A stretch of 64,000 nt of DNA, taken from JOPF133 sp052144935 (lineage in GTDB: Bacteria; Acidobacteriota; Terriglobia; Bryobacterales; Bryobacteraceae). Shown piece by piece: positions 34,654-43,478 of the stretch; position 1 is the stretch's first letter; every line of letters starts with the position of its first letter. Position numbers and translations under genes: made by a program. The stretch spans positions 1 to 64,000 of the forward strand of contig JBKQPR010000190.1 in the NCBI GenBank assembly GCA_052144935.1, written 5' to 3'. The notes below the pieces were generated by a model. The model worked only from the letters and a program-made list of their open reading frames with translations. It had not been told where the DNA came from and did no database searches.

Positions 34654-35318
34654 GATTGCCGCTCCCAGGGCCCGGCGCGTTTGACCGCTTCCGGCGCCGA
34701 GTCGAAGCACCAGAACCCTTCTTCTCGGGGAGTGGTCTGTGCTTCCCAACTGCCGGGACTATACCCGTAAAGCTCCATAATCAGCCGGCGCTTCTCAATC
34801 CAGATGTTGTCCGGCAACGCGTCCCGCCGATCGGCATCGTCGCGAACCCGAGGGAAGTACGCCCGGTCCCCGTCCTGGTAAGCGAACATCCACAATCGGC
34901 CGGTATCGATACAGCCGGACCGCCAAAGCTCGACGACGCTGTGGCAGCACTCCCCATGCCGGCGGTGCCGAGTGTACTCGCCCAGCGGCCCGTGGGTCAA
35001 AACCAGGTCGTAGCGGTTTCCAGCCAATAGCCGGGCGGTGGTTTCCTCAAGCTGCTCGACCGGCAGCGGCGCCTGGTCCGGTCCGTCGTCGAGATCCGCC
35101 ATCTCTCCCTCCGCCCCGAAGCGCTGCAAGACCTGGCGGAACTTGGGGGCGCGGTTCGCATCCCCAGCTCTACATAAGGTCACGATGCGCCAAAGAAACT
35201 CCGGATGGGTCAGTATGTAGCCGCCGCACCAGAGCGTCTCGTCGTCCGGATGGGCGACGACAACAGCGGCCCGTGGCCGGGGGTTTGAGCTTAACTCGTC
35301 GAGCAGGATGGGCTTCAT
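34650..35318 (-). CDS. PIG-L/LmbE-family deacetylase
   Basis: A 222-residue zinc hydrolase. The start at 35318 (MKPILLDELSSN) follows GAAGAAAA. The zinc motif AHPDDE is in AAVVVAHPDDETLWCGGYIL (about 22-42), and a second ligand region is VLTHGPLGEYTRHRRHGECCH with the expected histidines. PIG-L enzymes remove acetyl groups from GlcNAc-type substrates. It is first gene of a leftward operon and overlaps the GT4 gene by four bases. Confidence 0.88.
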   Translation of the reverse strand: MKPILLDELSSNPRPRAAVVVAHPDDETLWCGGYILTHPEFLWRIVTLCRAGDANRAPKFRQVLQRFGAEGEMADLDDGPDQAPLPVEQLEETTARLLAGNRYDLVLTHGPLGEYTRHRRHGECCHSVVELWRSGCIDTGRLWMFAYQDGDRAYFPRVRDDADRRDALPDNIWIEKRRLIMELYGYSPGSWEAQTTPREEGFWCFDSAPEAVKRAGPWERQS

Positions 35319-35379
35319 CTGTTTTCTTCGGGAGGAGTCGGAGCATAGGTTCGTGGTTGCCACTACCTGGACCCGATCG

Positions 35380-36110
35380 CCTCTGCAAATCCGGGTTTTC
35401 GGGCGCGTACCCTATCCCACCAGTGCTGGAGGCTGTCAAAGTACAGGTATACCACCGGCGTCGTGTATAACGTCAGCAGTTGGCTCATCAGCCCTCCGAT
35501 GATGGTAATGCCCAGCGGACGGCGGAGCTCGGATCCGGTGCCGCTTCCCCGGGGCGAGCGGCAAGGCTCCCAGGAGCGCGGCCATGGTGGTCATCAGGAT
35601 CGGGCGGAAGCGCAACATGCATGCCTCGACGATGGAGTCGTAGGAGTTCTTGCCTTCGTTCCGCTCGGCGGCCAAGGCGAAGTCGATCGTCATGATGGCG
35701 TTCTTTTTCACGATGCCGATCGGCAGAATGATGCCGATGATGGCGATAATGCTGGCGATAATGCTGAGGTCGGTGTGGGTGAGAAGAAGCGCCAGCAGCG
35801 CGCCGACGCTGGCCGCCGGAAGGCTGGAGATGATGGTGATGGGATGGACGTAACTCTCATACAGCATCGCCAGGATGAGGTAAACGGCCACCAGCGCCGC
35901 CGCAATCGGGATTGGCTCTCTCGAAAGCGAGGCCTGGTAGGCTTGGGCGGTGCCGGCGAGTTCGGTCCGGATGGTGGCCGGAAGCCCGACCTTGGCCGCC
36001 GCCGCCGTGGAGGCATTCACGGCATCGCCCAGCGCGACGCCGGGCTTCAGATTGAAGGAAATCGTCACCGCCGGAAAGAGACCTTGGCGTACAACGGTCC
36101 GATCATCTTC
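35380..36110 (-). pseudogene. RND efflux permease, C-terminal fragment with frameshift
   Basis: The fragment starts abruptly at about 36110 (GLFPAVTISFNLKPGVALGD) and covers the last third of an RND pump: four to five helices including LYESYVHPITIISSLPAASVG and IVKKNAIMTIDFALAAERNEG. Near 35548 the frame breaks (LAPGKRHR). The other frame continues GTGSELRRPLGITIIGGL, LYTTPVVYLYFDSLQHWWD. The N-terminal two thirds are missing. RND pumps export drugs using the proton gradient with an MFP and a TolC partner. The intact TolC-like gene nearby has lost its pump. Confidence 0.88.
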
Positions 36111-36198
36111 ACCGCCGAGTACGCTTGGTACGGGGATCAAAAATATCAAAAATAAACCTCCTGCTCCAGCCGTTCAACGGTACCGGGTGGAACCCAGC

Positions 36199-36603
36199 CT
36201 AATAGCCTTGAAACAATAGCCCCTCAAGAGCCATCCGCTGCACCTGCCACAAGTCGCACTCCTTCTCTTTAACATTCAGCCTGCATTCGCCCTCGTCATT
36301 AAATGTCAGGGTCACCTCAAACATCTCTTTGCCTTTGCTATCCCGCACTACAATCGCGTGCTCGGCAAGGCTGAATATTACCGACCTGTGCACGTCTTTG
36401 GCTTCCAGGAGAACCGTAAAGCCGTCGCCACTGTCCGCTATGGAAAACTCATAAGGGGAATTATTGGGGCGCAGGGCGTTGCGAGTCTTAACGTCCTCTT
36501 CGACTTGCGATCTGAGTTCCTTGAATACCTTCGGTAGAGAGCATAAGGAACGCGCAGTTACCCAGTCGAACTTCGGTGCATCCTTCTCCACTTCGTCGTT
36601 CAC
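36199..36603 (-). CDS. Hypothetical protein, 134 residues
   Basis: I cannot assign a family. The GTG at 36603 follows a strong GGAGGTG, so I prefer it to the ATG at 36678. No signal peptide or membrane helix. A helical N-terminal half (VFKELRSQVEEDVKTRNALR) is followed by a beta-rich half with DSGDGFTVLLEAKDVHRSVIF and EVTLTFNDEGECRLN. Base composition is richer in A/T than the flanking efflux genes, suggesting separate origin. It sits between the RND fragment and the TolC-like gene. Confidence 0.55.
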   Translation of the reverse strand: MNDEVEKDAPKFDWVTARSLCSLPKVFKELRSQVEEDVKTRNALRPNNSPYEFSIADSGDGFTVLLEAKDVHRSVIFSLAEHAIVVRDSKGKEMFEVTLTFNDEGECRLNVKEKECDLWQVQRMALEGLLFQGY

Positions 36604-36738
36604 GCTTTCACCTCCAAAACGTAGCCCACTCCAAAAATACTGCACGCCTCGCGCTGCCATGGCAGCTCTCGAAAGCATGGTCCTCCGCGGCGGACCATCA
36701 AGCTTTCATAGCCCAACAAGATCCTTCGTCCAGTGGCT

Positions 36739-38358
36739 CTATTGAGCATTGGCGGCCTGACGCGGCAGCTCTTTTGACGTAACCTGCGATGGCGTGGGAA
36801 GCTGGGTGACGTTCCACCCGCCTCCAAGGGCCTGGATCAACTGAACCGCCGCTACCATCTCGCTCACGCGTAGAGTCACCAGGGTTTGTTGATCGCTCAG
36901 CAGGGTAGTCTGTGCAACGATCACATCGAGGTAAGGATCGAGACCGATCTCGTACCTCGCCGTGGCGATGTCGACGTATCGCTCGGCCGCCTGCACCGCC
37001 GCATCTTGCCTGGCGATCTGCTGCGATGTCACACGCAGCGTCGCAATGTAGTCCTCCACCTGTTGAAACGCGGTCAGCACAATCTGCTTATAAGCGGCGA
37101 CGCCGGCGTTATAAGTCGCGGTGTACTGCGCTACCGTCGCATTGCGCAGACCGGCATCGAAGATCGTCTCGGTGGCCGAAGCGCCGAGAGACCAGAATAG
37201 CGCCGGAAGTGAAATCAACTTCGCGATCGCCGACGATTGAAGACCACCGCTTCCGGTGAGGCTCAGCGTTGGATAGTAGGCGGCCTTCTCAACTCCGATG
37301 ATGGCATTTGCCTGCGCCATGGTTCGTTCCGCCGCGGCGATATCCGGACGGCGTTGGAGTAGCTGCGATGGGACTCCAACGGGGATCGCGGGAACCGGCG
37401 TCGTCAGCAATTTCACCGGCATCGAAAAGCTTGAAGCTGGCTTACCGATCAGCGTTGCCATCGCATGTTCGTATAAGGCGCGGTTTGTAGCAATGCCGAT
37501 TCCCGCCGCTTCCGCGTTCTCGAGCGTTACGTCCGCCTGAGCGACGGCCTCCGGGCTGTCGATCCCAGTATCAACCAGAGCTCGCGTCAGGTCGAGCGAC
37601 TGCCGATCCGCCTCGATGGTGCGGGTATACAAGTCCTGGAGGGCGTCTTGCCCGCGGAGTTCGAAGTAATACTCCGCAAGGGCGGCCTGCTCCGTGAGAC
37701 GCTCGTTTTCGAGGTCCGCGGCGCCCACCTGGGCGGCGTACTGGAATTCGCTTACCGTATTGCGGATGCGGCCCCATAGGTCCGGCGCCCACGAGATGTC
37801 GAACGGCAAAGTAAAATCGCCGGTGGTGGTGCGCCGGCTCGTCGACGAAGCGCCCGAGGTCCCGCCAGTTCCCGTTTGCGCGCCTGTGGCCGCCGCGCCC
37901 ACGCTGGTCCTGGTGTACGCAGGATTCACCGTGGCGGTGGGAAAGTAGGCCGTACGGGCCTCACGCACCTGCGCACGGGCTGCCATGAAGTTCTGGAAGT
38001 ATAGCGCGATGTTCTGGTTATCGATGTTCAACTGATCCTCGAGGGCGTTGAGTTCGGGTTCGTTGAACATCTCCCACCACTTCCCCTTGAGCTCCGCGTC
38101 CTGCGGCCGCGCGGGCTGCCAGGATCCCGGGGGCGCGGCGCTGTAAGCCGCGGGAGACGCCTCCTTGAAGGCCGGCGGAGCAGGAGCGGCGGGCGGAGCA
38201 TATCTGGGGCCCACATTGCATCCGCTCAGTAGAGAGATGCAGATTGCCGCAGCACCGGCCATGACACCGGCTGTTCGACGATTTTCAGCCGGACTGAAGG
38301 GCTTCCCGGAGCGTGATTGACAATCAGGCCGCCGATAACTCAGATAGAAAGAAGTCAT
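36739..38358 (-). CDS. TolC/NodT-family outer-membrane efflux lipoprotein
   Basis: A 539-residue channel protein. The lipobox LLSGCNVGPRY near residue 48 marks lipid attachment after a signal-like stretch. The start could be 38358 (MTSFYLSYRR) or a later ATG just before the lipobox. Two outer-membrane-efflux repeats are visible, each with long helices and strands (ISWAPDLWGRIRNTV; VPSQLLQRRPDIAAAERTMAQANAIIG). A Gly/Thr/Ser-rich insert lies at about 170-190. It would be the outer-membrane exit for an RND pump, but the partner RND and MFP genes on both sides are broken. Confidence 0.88.
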   Translation of the reverse strand: MTSFYLSYRRPDCQSRSGKPFSPAENRRTAGVMAGAAAICISLLSGCNVGPRYAPPAAPAPPAFKEASPAAYSAAPPGSWQPARPQDAELKGKWWEMFNEPELNALEDQLNIDNQNIALYFQNFMAARAQVREARTAYFPTATVNPAYTRTSVGAAATGAQTGTGGTSGASSTSRRTTTGDFTLPFDISWAPDLWGRIRNTVSEFQYAAQVGAADLENERLTEQAALAEYYFELRGQDALQDLYTRTIEADRQSLDLTRALVDTGIDSPEAVAQADVTLENAEAAGIGIATNRALYEHAMATLIGKPASSFSMPVKLLTTPVPAIPVGVPSQLLQRRPDIAAAERTMAQANAIIGVEKAAYYPTLSLTGSGGLQSSAIAKLISLPALFWSLGASATETIFDAGLRNATVAQYTATYNAGVAAYKQIVLTAFQQVEDYIATLRVTSQQIARQDAAVQAAERYVDIATARYEIGLDPYLDVIVAQTTLLSDQQTLVTLRVSEMVAAVQLIQALGGGWNVTQLPTPSQVTSKELPRQAANAQ

Positions 38359-38386
38359 AATCTTATGCACCCCATGATGGCTCCAA

Positions 38387-39452
38387 TTAAGTTGCAGCGC
38401 GGGGGGCCGGACCGGCCCCGTGGCCGGGGATCTCATGCCGCCTCCCCCGCATCCTTAGCCGCAGCCGGTCGAATGCCAAATAGAGGACCAGCGTTGTATA
38501 GAACGTGAGCAACTGACTCAAGATCAGCCCTCCCACAATTGTGATGCCAAGGGGCCGGCGGAGCTCAAACCCCATACCCGTCCCGAGCGCCAACGGCAGA
38601 GCGCCCAATAACGCCGCCATCGTGGTCATCAGGATCGGACGGAAGCGCAGCATGCACGCTTCAAAAATCGCGTCGGCTGTGCTCTTTCCCTCCTGGCGCT
38701 CTGCCTGAAGAGCGAAATCGATCATCATGATGGCGTTCTTTTTTACGATCCCGATCAGCAGCACAATGCCAATGATGGAAATGACGTTCAGATCCACTTT
38801 AAAGAGCATCAGTGCGAGCATGGCTCCTACGCTGGCCGACGGGAGAGTGGAGATGATCGTCAGTGGATGGACCAGGCTCTCATACAAAACACCGAGGACG
38901 ATGTACACCGCCAGCAGTGCCGTCAGAATCAGCACGGGCTCGGTGCTCAGGGACTGCTGCGGCGCGGTAACGTTCCAGGTCCATCTGTGCTTGCGCGAGC
39001 ACATTTTCATCTCTCTCCAAGGCCCCTTGCGCCTGTAAAAGCATTGCGCGGTAGAGACGGGGGTCGATATCCACCAGCGGATCGCCCTTCTGTACGAGTT
39101 GACCCTCCTGATAGTGCACGGTTACGATCAGCCCAGTCACCTCGCTGGTAATCGAGGCGGTATTGACCGGAGTTACCGTACCGATTGCGTCGAGATAAAC
39201 GCCGATGCTGCCCTTTTGAGCCGTCGCACTCGTAACGGTGATCCCCGGTGCAGGTTTTACCGCCAAGGCCGCCGCCTTTTTCTTGGCCTCCTCGTGGTGG
39301 TGTAAGATCAGCACGAACGCAAGTGCAAGGAGCAGCAGCAATAGAATCCAGATGACCACCCACGCAGTCTTATGCCGGCGACGCGGCGGGACGGAAGCCG
39401 CGAGTTGATGGTCAGGGCCAATGGCTGGTTGCGTCTTTATGTCATCCGTCAA
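38387..39452 (-). pseudogene. MFP N-terminus joined to RND permease C-terminus by deletion
   Basis: Leftward from 39452 the first 165 codons encode a membrane-fusion protein: an N-terminal anchor helix (VVIWILLLLLLALAFVLIL), SIGVYLDAIGTVTPVNTASI and QEGQLVQKGDPLVDIDPRLY, up to AQMDLERYRAA. At about 38960 the text switches, one frame out, to QQSLSTEPVLILTALLAVY and the last third of an RND pump, ending near 38400. So the end of the MFP and the first two thirds of the pump are gone. A full set would need several kilobases more. The junction is out of frame, so no fusion protein is made. Confidence 0.88.
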
Positions 39453-39558
39453 TCGGAATCTCCGTTCTCTGCTCCGGATTGCACGGATAGCGCCGCTCGT
39501 GAGGGACTCCGCAAGGGATAAGCTAGGATTTCCGTTTTGGCCTCCTGGTCACAAACGA

Positions 39559-40761
39559 TCATAGTCTTAACATTTTTGAGTGGAGCTGTTTGTTTTGAGA
39601 GAGTTGCATTGTATCGCGGCGGTTGGCGACAGGGTTACGCCGCGCTTTTCCTGGACCGGTAACTTGGCGTTTACGAACTGATTGGGATAACAGCGTGCCT
39701 TTCCCGTTCTGGAATGTCGCCCTCAACTTGAGCGTGCCGGTGGTCGGATCGATCCGATTATCGAGCGTGGTCAGAGACCCTTGCGCAAGTTTCGTTTTGG
39801 CGTCGCGGCTGTAGGCATCCACTTCCAGCGTCTGCCCGGCGGCCATCTTTTTGAGCACTACCTGAAGCTGATCTTCGGAGATCGTAAAGATGGCGCTGAT
39901 GGGATCCATCTGGGTGATGACCACCAATCCTCCCGTGTCGGCGGATAAAACGATATTGCCGGGGTCGACCAGCCGCAAGCCAATGCGTCCGGTGGCCGGC
40001 GCCGCGATCTTGCAGTAGGCCAGATTGACCTTGGCGCTTTCTATTTGTCCCTCATCGAGCTTCACCACCCCCTCGTCCTGGTGCACGGTTGCCTGTTGAG
40101 TTGCAAGTTGTCGCTCCGGGGCGGCTTTCTGCGGAACCAACTGTTGATAGCGGACCAGGTCGATGCGCGCGTTCTCCAGGGCGGCCTGGTCCCTGATCGG
40201 CACCCCCTCGGCCTGGGTCAATGCCGCCTGATAGGACCTGTCGTCAATCTCCACTAAAAGATCGCCCTTTTGAACGGTGTCGCCTTCCCGATAGCGGACG
40301 TTCATCAATTGCCCGTCGACCCGGGTTCTCACCGTAACCGTAGCGAGGGGCGTAACAGCGCCGAGCCCCGAATAATAGACGCCGATGTCCCCCTTGTAGG
40401 ATTTCGCGGCTACCACCGGTATGGGCGGCGGACTTTTCGCGGCGGCCTTGGCAGCGGCGGCGGCGTTGGCAGCGGCAATTCTCGAAAACACAAAATACGC
40501 GATTAGACCCAGCACGAGAAGAATGCATAGCGACAGCCCCAGCCAACGGCGGGAACGCTTGGGCTTCCCGGTTTGAGCAACCGCCGCCGGGCCTGGAAGG
40601 AGAGGCGCGGGCGCCGATGGAGCGGCTACCAGGAGTTGAGGCGCCGGAGAGGGGTCTGGCGCGGTCCTTGGGCTATCGCCAGGAGCGGGCGCCGGTGGGT
40701 CTGCGATTAGCAGTTGAGGTTCCGGAGACGGGCCCGTCGACGTCCTTGGGCTATCGAGCAT
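39559..40761 (-). pseudogene. RND membrane-fusion protein, frameshifted and 3'-truncated
   Basis: The frame from 40761 gives a Pro-rich N-terminus with an internal duplication (DSPRT..P.PSP.PQLL twice), an anchor helix (GLSLCILLVLGLIAYFVF), lipoyl/coiled-coil parts (DGQLMNVRYREGDTVQKGD) and the beta-barrel domain up to GTLKLRATFQN. At about 39700 the frame breaks. The next frame reads YPNQFVNAKLPVQEKRGVTL and TAAIQ, then stops matching near 39600. The last part and any downstream pump are lost. An MFP would join the inner-membrane RND to the TolC channel. Confidence 0.8.
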
Positions 40762-40928
40762 ATGGTTCGTGGCGCGCAGTCGAGCGCTGGCCTACTACTC
40801 ATGCACGAGACCGACCAAGTGCGCCCAATTGGCGCTGACGGCGTGACAAGGCGGAAATATACACGGACGAGTGCAGAAGCTGCACGTAGAAGTGCGGGAT
40901 TTGCTTTCGCGCCAAGGTTCCCCGGAAA

Positions 40929-41218
40929 TCAAGCGCTCAGATACTCGACGTGGGCGTACGGGCCCAAGCGCGGGTTGTAGTCGAGATACCAGCCAAAGTG
41001 GTCAGAGTCCTCGTAGATCACCATCTGATCGCCAGACCAGTTCCAGCCGGCGACGATGTTGCAGTCGAACGCGGCGTCGTCCCAGAAGAAATCGGTGAAC
41101 CAGAAGTGCGACTGGTTGCCGGCATGCCTCCGAGCACAAGGACCGTCGTAAGAGCCGCCTTCGAGAGGGTCCCTACAAATTAGCCATTCTGTACCGTCCT
41201 GACATTGCGCGACGTGAA
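40929..41218 (-). pseudogene. Fragment of a hypothetical protein rich in Trp/Tyr/Asp
   Basis: The last 95 codons of a leftward open frame look protein-like: CQDGTEWLICRDP, NQSHFWFTDFFWDDAAFD, IYEDSDHFGWYLDYNPRLG, ending EYLSA. No start codon fits, and upstream of about 41218 the frame runs antisense into a kinase relic. It is most likely the 3' end of a gene cut off by rearrangement. I do not recognise the family. Confidence 0.45.
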
Positions 41219-41221
41219 GGG

Positions 41222-41436
41222 AAACGCTGTTGCGGCGCTGCCTGGAGAAAGATCCCAAGAAACGTCTCCGTGATATCGGGGACGCGATGCCTCTGCTGGA
41301 GCCGTTGGCGATATTGCAAGCTGACGCGCCACAATCGGCCCCCATCGAACGGCAGTGGTTGTGGCCCGTACTGGCTGTGGTATCGACGTTGACAATCGAC
41401 GTTGACAGTCTGGACACAAGGGACAAAATGGGATAG
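41222..41436 (+). pseudogene. Serine/threonine protein kinase C-lobe end, relic
   Basis: The frame reads LLRRCLEKDPKKRLRDIGDA, the last kinase subdomain with its conserved Arg, then a short linker and the start of a membrane helix (WLWPVLAVVSTLTI) before diverging. This is the standard join in acidobacterial Pkn-type kinases. All of the catalytic lobe is missing, and the left end abuts the unrelated fragment at about 41218. Confidence 0.75.
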
Positions 41437-41439
41437 AAT
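41411..41439 (+). promoter_or_regulatory. Candidate promoter for the small His-rich protein
   Basis: TGGACA (41411-41416) and TAGAAT (41434-41439) are spaced by 17 bp, 20 bases before the GTG at 41459. The leader would be very short and has no clear Shine-Dalgarno. Confidence 0.5.
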
Positions 41440-41458
41440 TTGGACCCAGACGAACACC

Positions 41459-41707
41459 GTGAAAAAACCTTTTGTAATCTTCGCTTTCTGTCTGTCCTTC
41501 GTTGCCGGCGCTGCCTTCGCCTACGTCCGTGACTGGCACGATCTGGATGCAGTCCACAAACACATCGACGAGGCGATCCATGAGATGGAACATGCCCGTG
41601 CTGCCAATCATTACGACATGGCCGGGCACGGCAAGAAGGCCGAGGATCTTTTGCGGAGTGCCAACCGCGAACTGCAACTAGCGGTCGAGGCGGCAAAGGC
41701 GGAGTAA
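41459..41707 (+). CDS. Small His-rich periplasmic protein, SmbP-like
   Basis: An 82-residue protein from the GTG at 41459. A signal peptide (MKKPFVIFAFCLSFVAGAAFA) precedes a mature helical part of about 60 residues. Regularly spaced histidines (WHDLDAVHKHIDEAIHEMEH, NHYDMAGHGKKAEDLL) resemble SmbP, a small periplasmic metal-binding four-helix protein of Nitrosomonas. Metal binding (Cu, Ni, Zn) is inferred. It was apparently placed behind a promoter in a relic-rich region. Confidence 0.65.
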   Translation: MKKPFVIFAFCLSFVAGAAFAYVRDWHDLDAVHKHIDEAIHEMEHARAANHYDMAGHGKKAEDLLRSANRELQLAVEAAKAE

Positions 41708-41933
41708 TCGGCCCAAGGAAGAGGCTCGCTGTCAGCGCGTGAGCAGGGGATACCAACCTACCAGCCAGCCCTGGAGTGGCTTTACGGACTTCGTAACGCG
41801 GGCCGAGCCAGCGGCGTGTTCCGCGCACGCCATCGCAGGGCTTCCTAACGGGGGCCGTCACTAGCGCTGGTCGCGGCCGGCCGCGCTGGCTTCTCCGCAT
41901 CGGCTCCGGCGCGGACCATCGCGTCCGCCCCTC

Positions 41934-42869
41934 CTAACGCGGAGGCGGAGCGGTGGAAGACGGGGTCGGTTTACCGTCGATCGTGGCCGGTTCCATGATC
42001 TCCGTGCGCGTGCCGTCGGGGTCGTACAGGTTGGCCTGACGTTTGCGGTTCACGCCGACCTTGGAGTCGATGGTGCGCGTGTATTGCTTGCGGTAAGGCT
42101 TGGCCTCGAGAGCGGCGAGGGCCGCAGGCATATTGGGCACCTCGAGACAAAGATGGTGGAGGGTGCCGCGCCGGTCCGGCGGAGGAGCCTCACTGGCGAG
42201 CATGAACTCGATGTAGTCATCGCCGTCGGGAACCTTGAGATTGACCCACGACAATTGGGTTCCGGACGAACTGCCGCGCCAGATCTCGCTGAATCCGAGG
42301 ATGTCGGTATAGAACTTCATGGCGGGATCTAGAGCCGTCACGATAATGCCGACATGCGTCATGCGCGTGGAGATGCGCGCGTCCGTCATGTGCTTGCCCT
42401 GTTCGCGCACTGTCCAGCCGTCCGGCTCGTACTGAACGACTTCGACAGTGTGGCCATCCGGGTCCTTGATGTTGAAATTCGAGTTGCCGATACGGCCTTT
42501 GCCAACCGCCCTGGGGACAGTCACACCGCGCGAAGCCAGATATTTCCGCATGGCTTCGGCATTATCGGTCTGGATGGAAATGTGGCTCAGCCGGTCGGTC
42601 TTGGGTGCGGTTTCCGGGAATAGCTCGATGTACTGCCGCTCGTTGATCTTGAAGAACGTCATGGAAGGCGTGCCATCGGGCTTGGAGAGCGAGTACGGCT
42701 CTTCGAAGCCGAGAAAATCGTGATAGAAGGCGCGCGACTTCTCGTAGTCGGCCGCGAAGACGGCGATATGGGCTACCCCCAGAATCTTGGGCCGGGGAGT
42801 ATCCTGGGCGCTGCAGACGGCGCCGAGGGCACACAGCCCCACGACGCATAGCGATCCGGTAGGTCTCAT
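41934..42869 (-). CDS. Exported protein with two VOC (glyoxalase-fold) domains
   Basis: A 311-residue protein. The ATG at 42869 (MRPTGSLCVVGLCALGA) follows GAGG by five bases and opens a signal peptide ending near CSAQD. Two vicinal-oxygen-chelate domains follow. One is at about 28-150 (VAHIAVFAADYEKSRAFYHDFLGF to DPDGHTVEVVQYEP). The other is at about 165-285 (MTHVGIIVTALDPAMKFYTDILGF to DPDGTRTEIMEP). Each has the H...E metal pattern expected of ring-cleaving dioxygenases or lyases. Secretion is unusual for that fold. The substrate is unknown. Confidence 0.8.
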   Translation of the reverse strand: MRPTGSLCVVGLCALGAVCSAQDTPRPKILGVAHIAVFAADYEKSRAFYHDFLGFEEPYSLSKPDGTPSMTFFKINERQYIELFPETAPKTDRLSHISIQTDNAEAMRKYLASRGVTVPRAVGKGRIGNSNFNIKDPDGHTVEVVQYEPDGWTVREQGKHMTDARISTRMTHVGIIVTALDPAMKFYTDILGFSEIWRGSSSGTQLSWVNLKVPDGDDYIEFMLASEAPPPDRRGTLHHLCLEVPNMPAALAALEAKPYRKQYTRTIDSKVGVNRKRQANLYDPDGTRTEIMEPATIDGKPTPSSTAPPPR

Positions 42870-43478
42870 TGGTTGCCTCATTGAGAACAGAAAGTTCATT
42901 ACCAATTGCACCACGGGAAACCGGGCTCCCGTTTTAAACTCGCGCGCCAAGCCGTCTGGAGAAGTGTGCGGCTCCTAAGACACGCGCCCTTGCCGGCTTG
43001 GTGAACGCGCTCGCCGGCTGCGCCCAAACAATGCAGGACGATCGCAATCCGGCAATCGGAGGGTTCATCCTGGTAAATGTCCGGTTGTCCAACACCGGTC
43101 GTCCGCCAAATGGCTTCAGAATATCAGCCGGAGCATAGCCTGTGTGCGTCTCGGCACAGTCATCTGCGTCGTCACTAACCCGAACGACGAACTGGTGGGA
43201 GTGACGTTCGGAGCGGCGAAAGTTACTTGGTTGAAGATTTTCAGGACGTCCTCCGCGCCCAGAGTCGCAACTTCGCCCTCTCGCCGACAGCTTCCGCCAG
43301 ATGGTCAGCCAATCCGACACATGGAAGCTCTTCCTCCGCTATCAGGCCCAGACCGAGCGCGGGGCGCCCTTTTGGGCATCGGGCTTCGCGGCGATTCCAT
43401 CCCCCGGGACAGCGAGCGGCCTCCCAATAGCACCGAACCTCGCGGTCGAAGACCAGAGGCGACGCCCGTCCTCCGGCT
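42870..43478. other. Relic-containing stretch
   Basis: About 610 bases without an intact gene. Plus-strand pieces at about 43227-43375 read VEDFQDVLRAQSRNFALSP and, one frame over, RQMVSQSDTWKLFLRYQAQTER. Together they look like part of one protein with a frameshift, similar in my memory to conserved hypothetical proteins of acidobacteria; no name can be given. Nothing else stands out. Confidence 0.35.

Noticed and set aside
38387..39452. Functional MFP-RND fusion protein
   Set aside because: The joint is out of frame and most of both proteins is missing.
41230..41436. Small complete gene of 68 codons
   Set aside because: Begins in the middle of the last kinase subdomain, so it is a relic and not a start.
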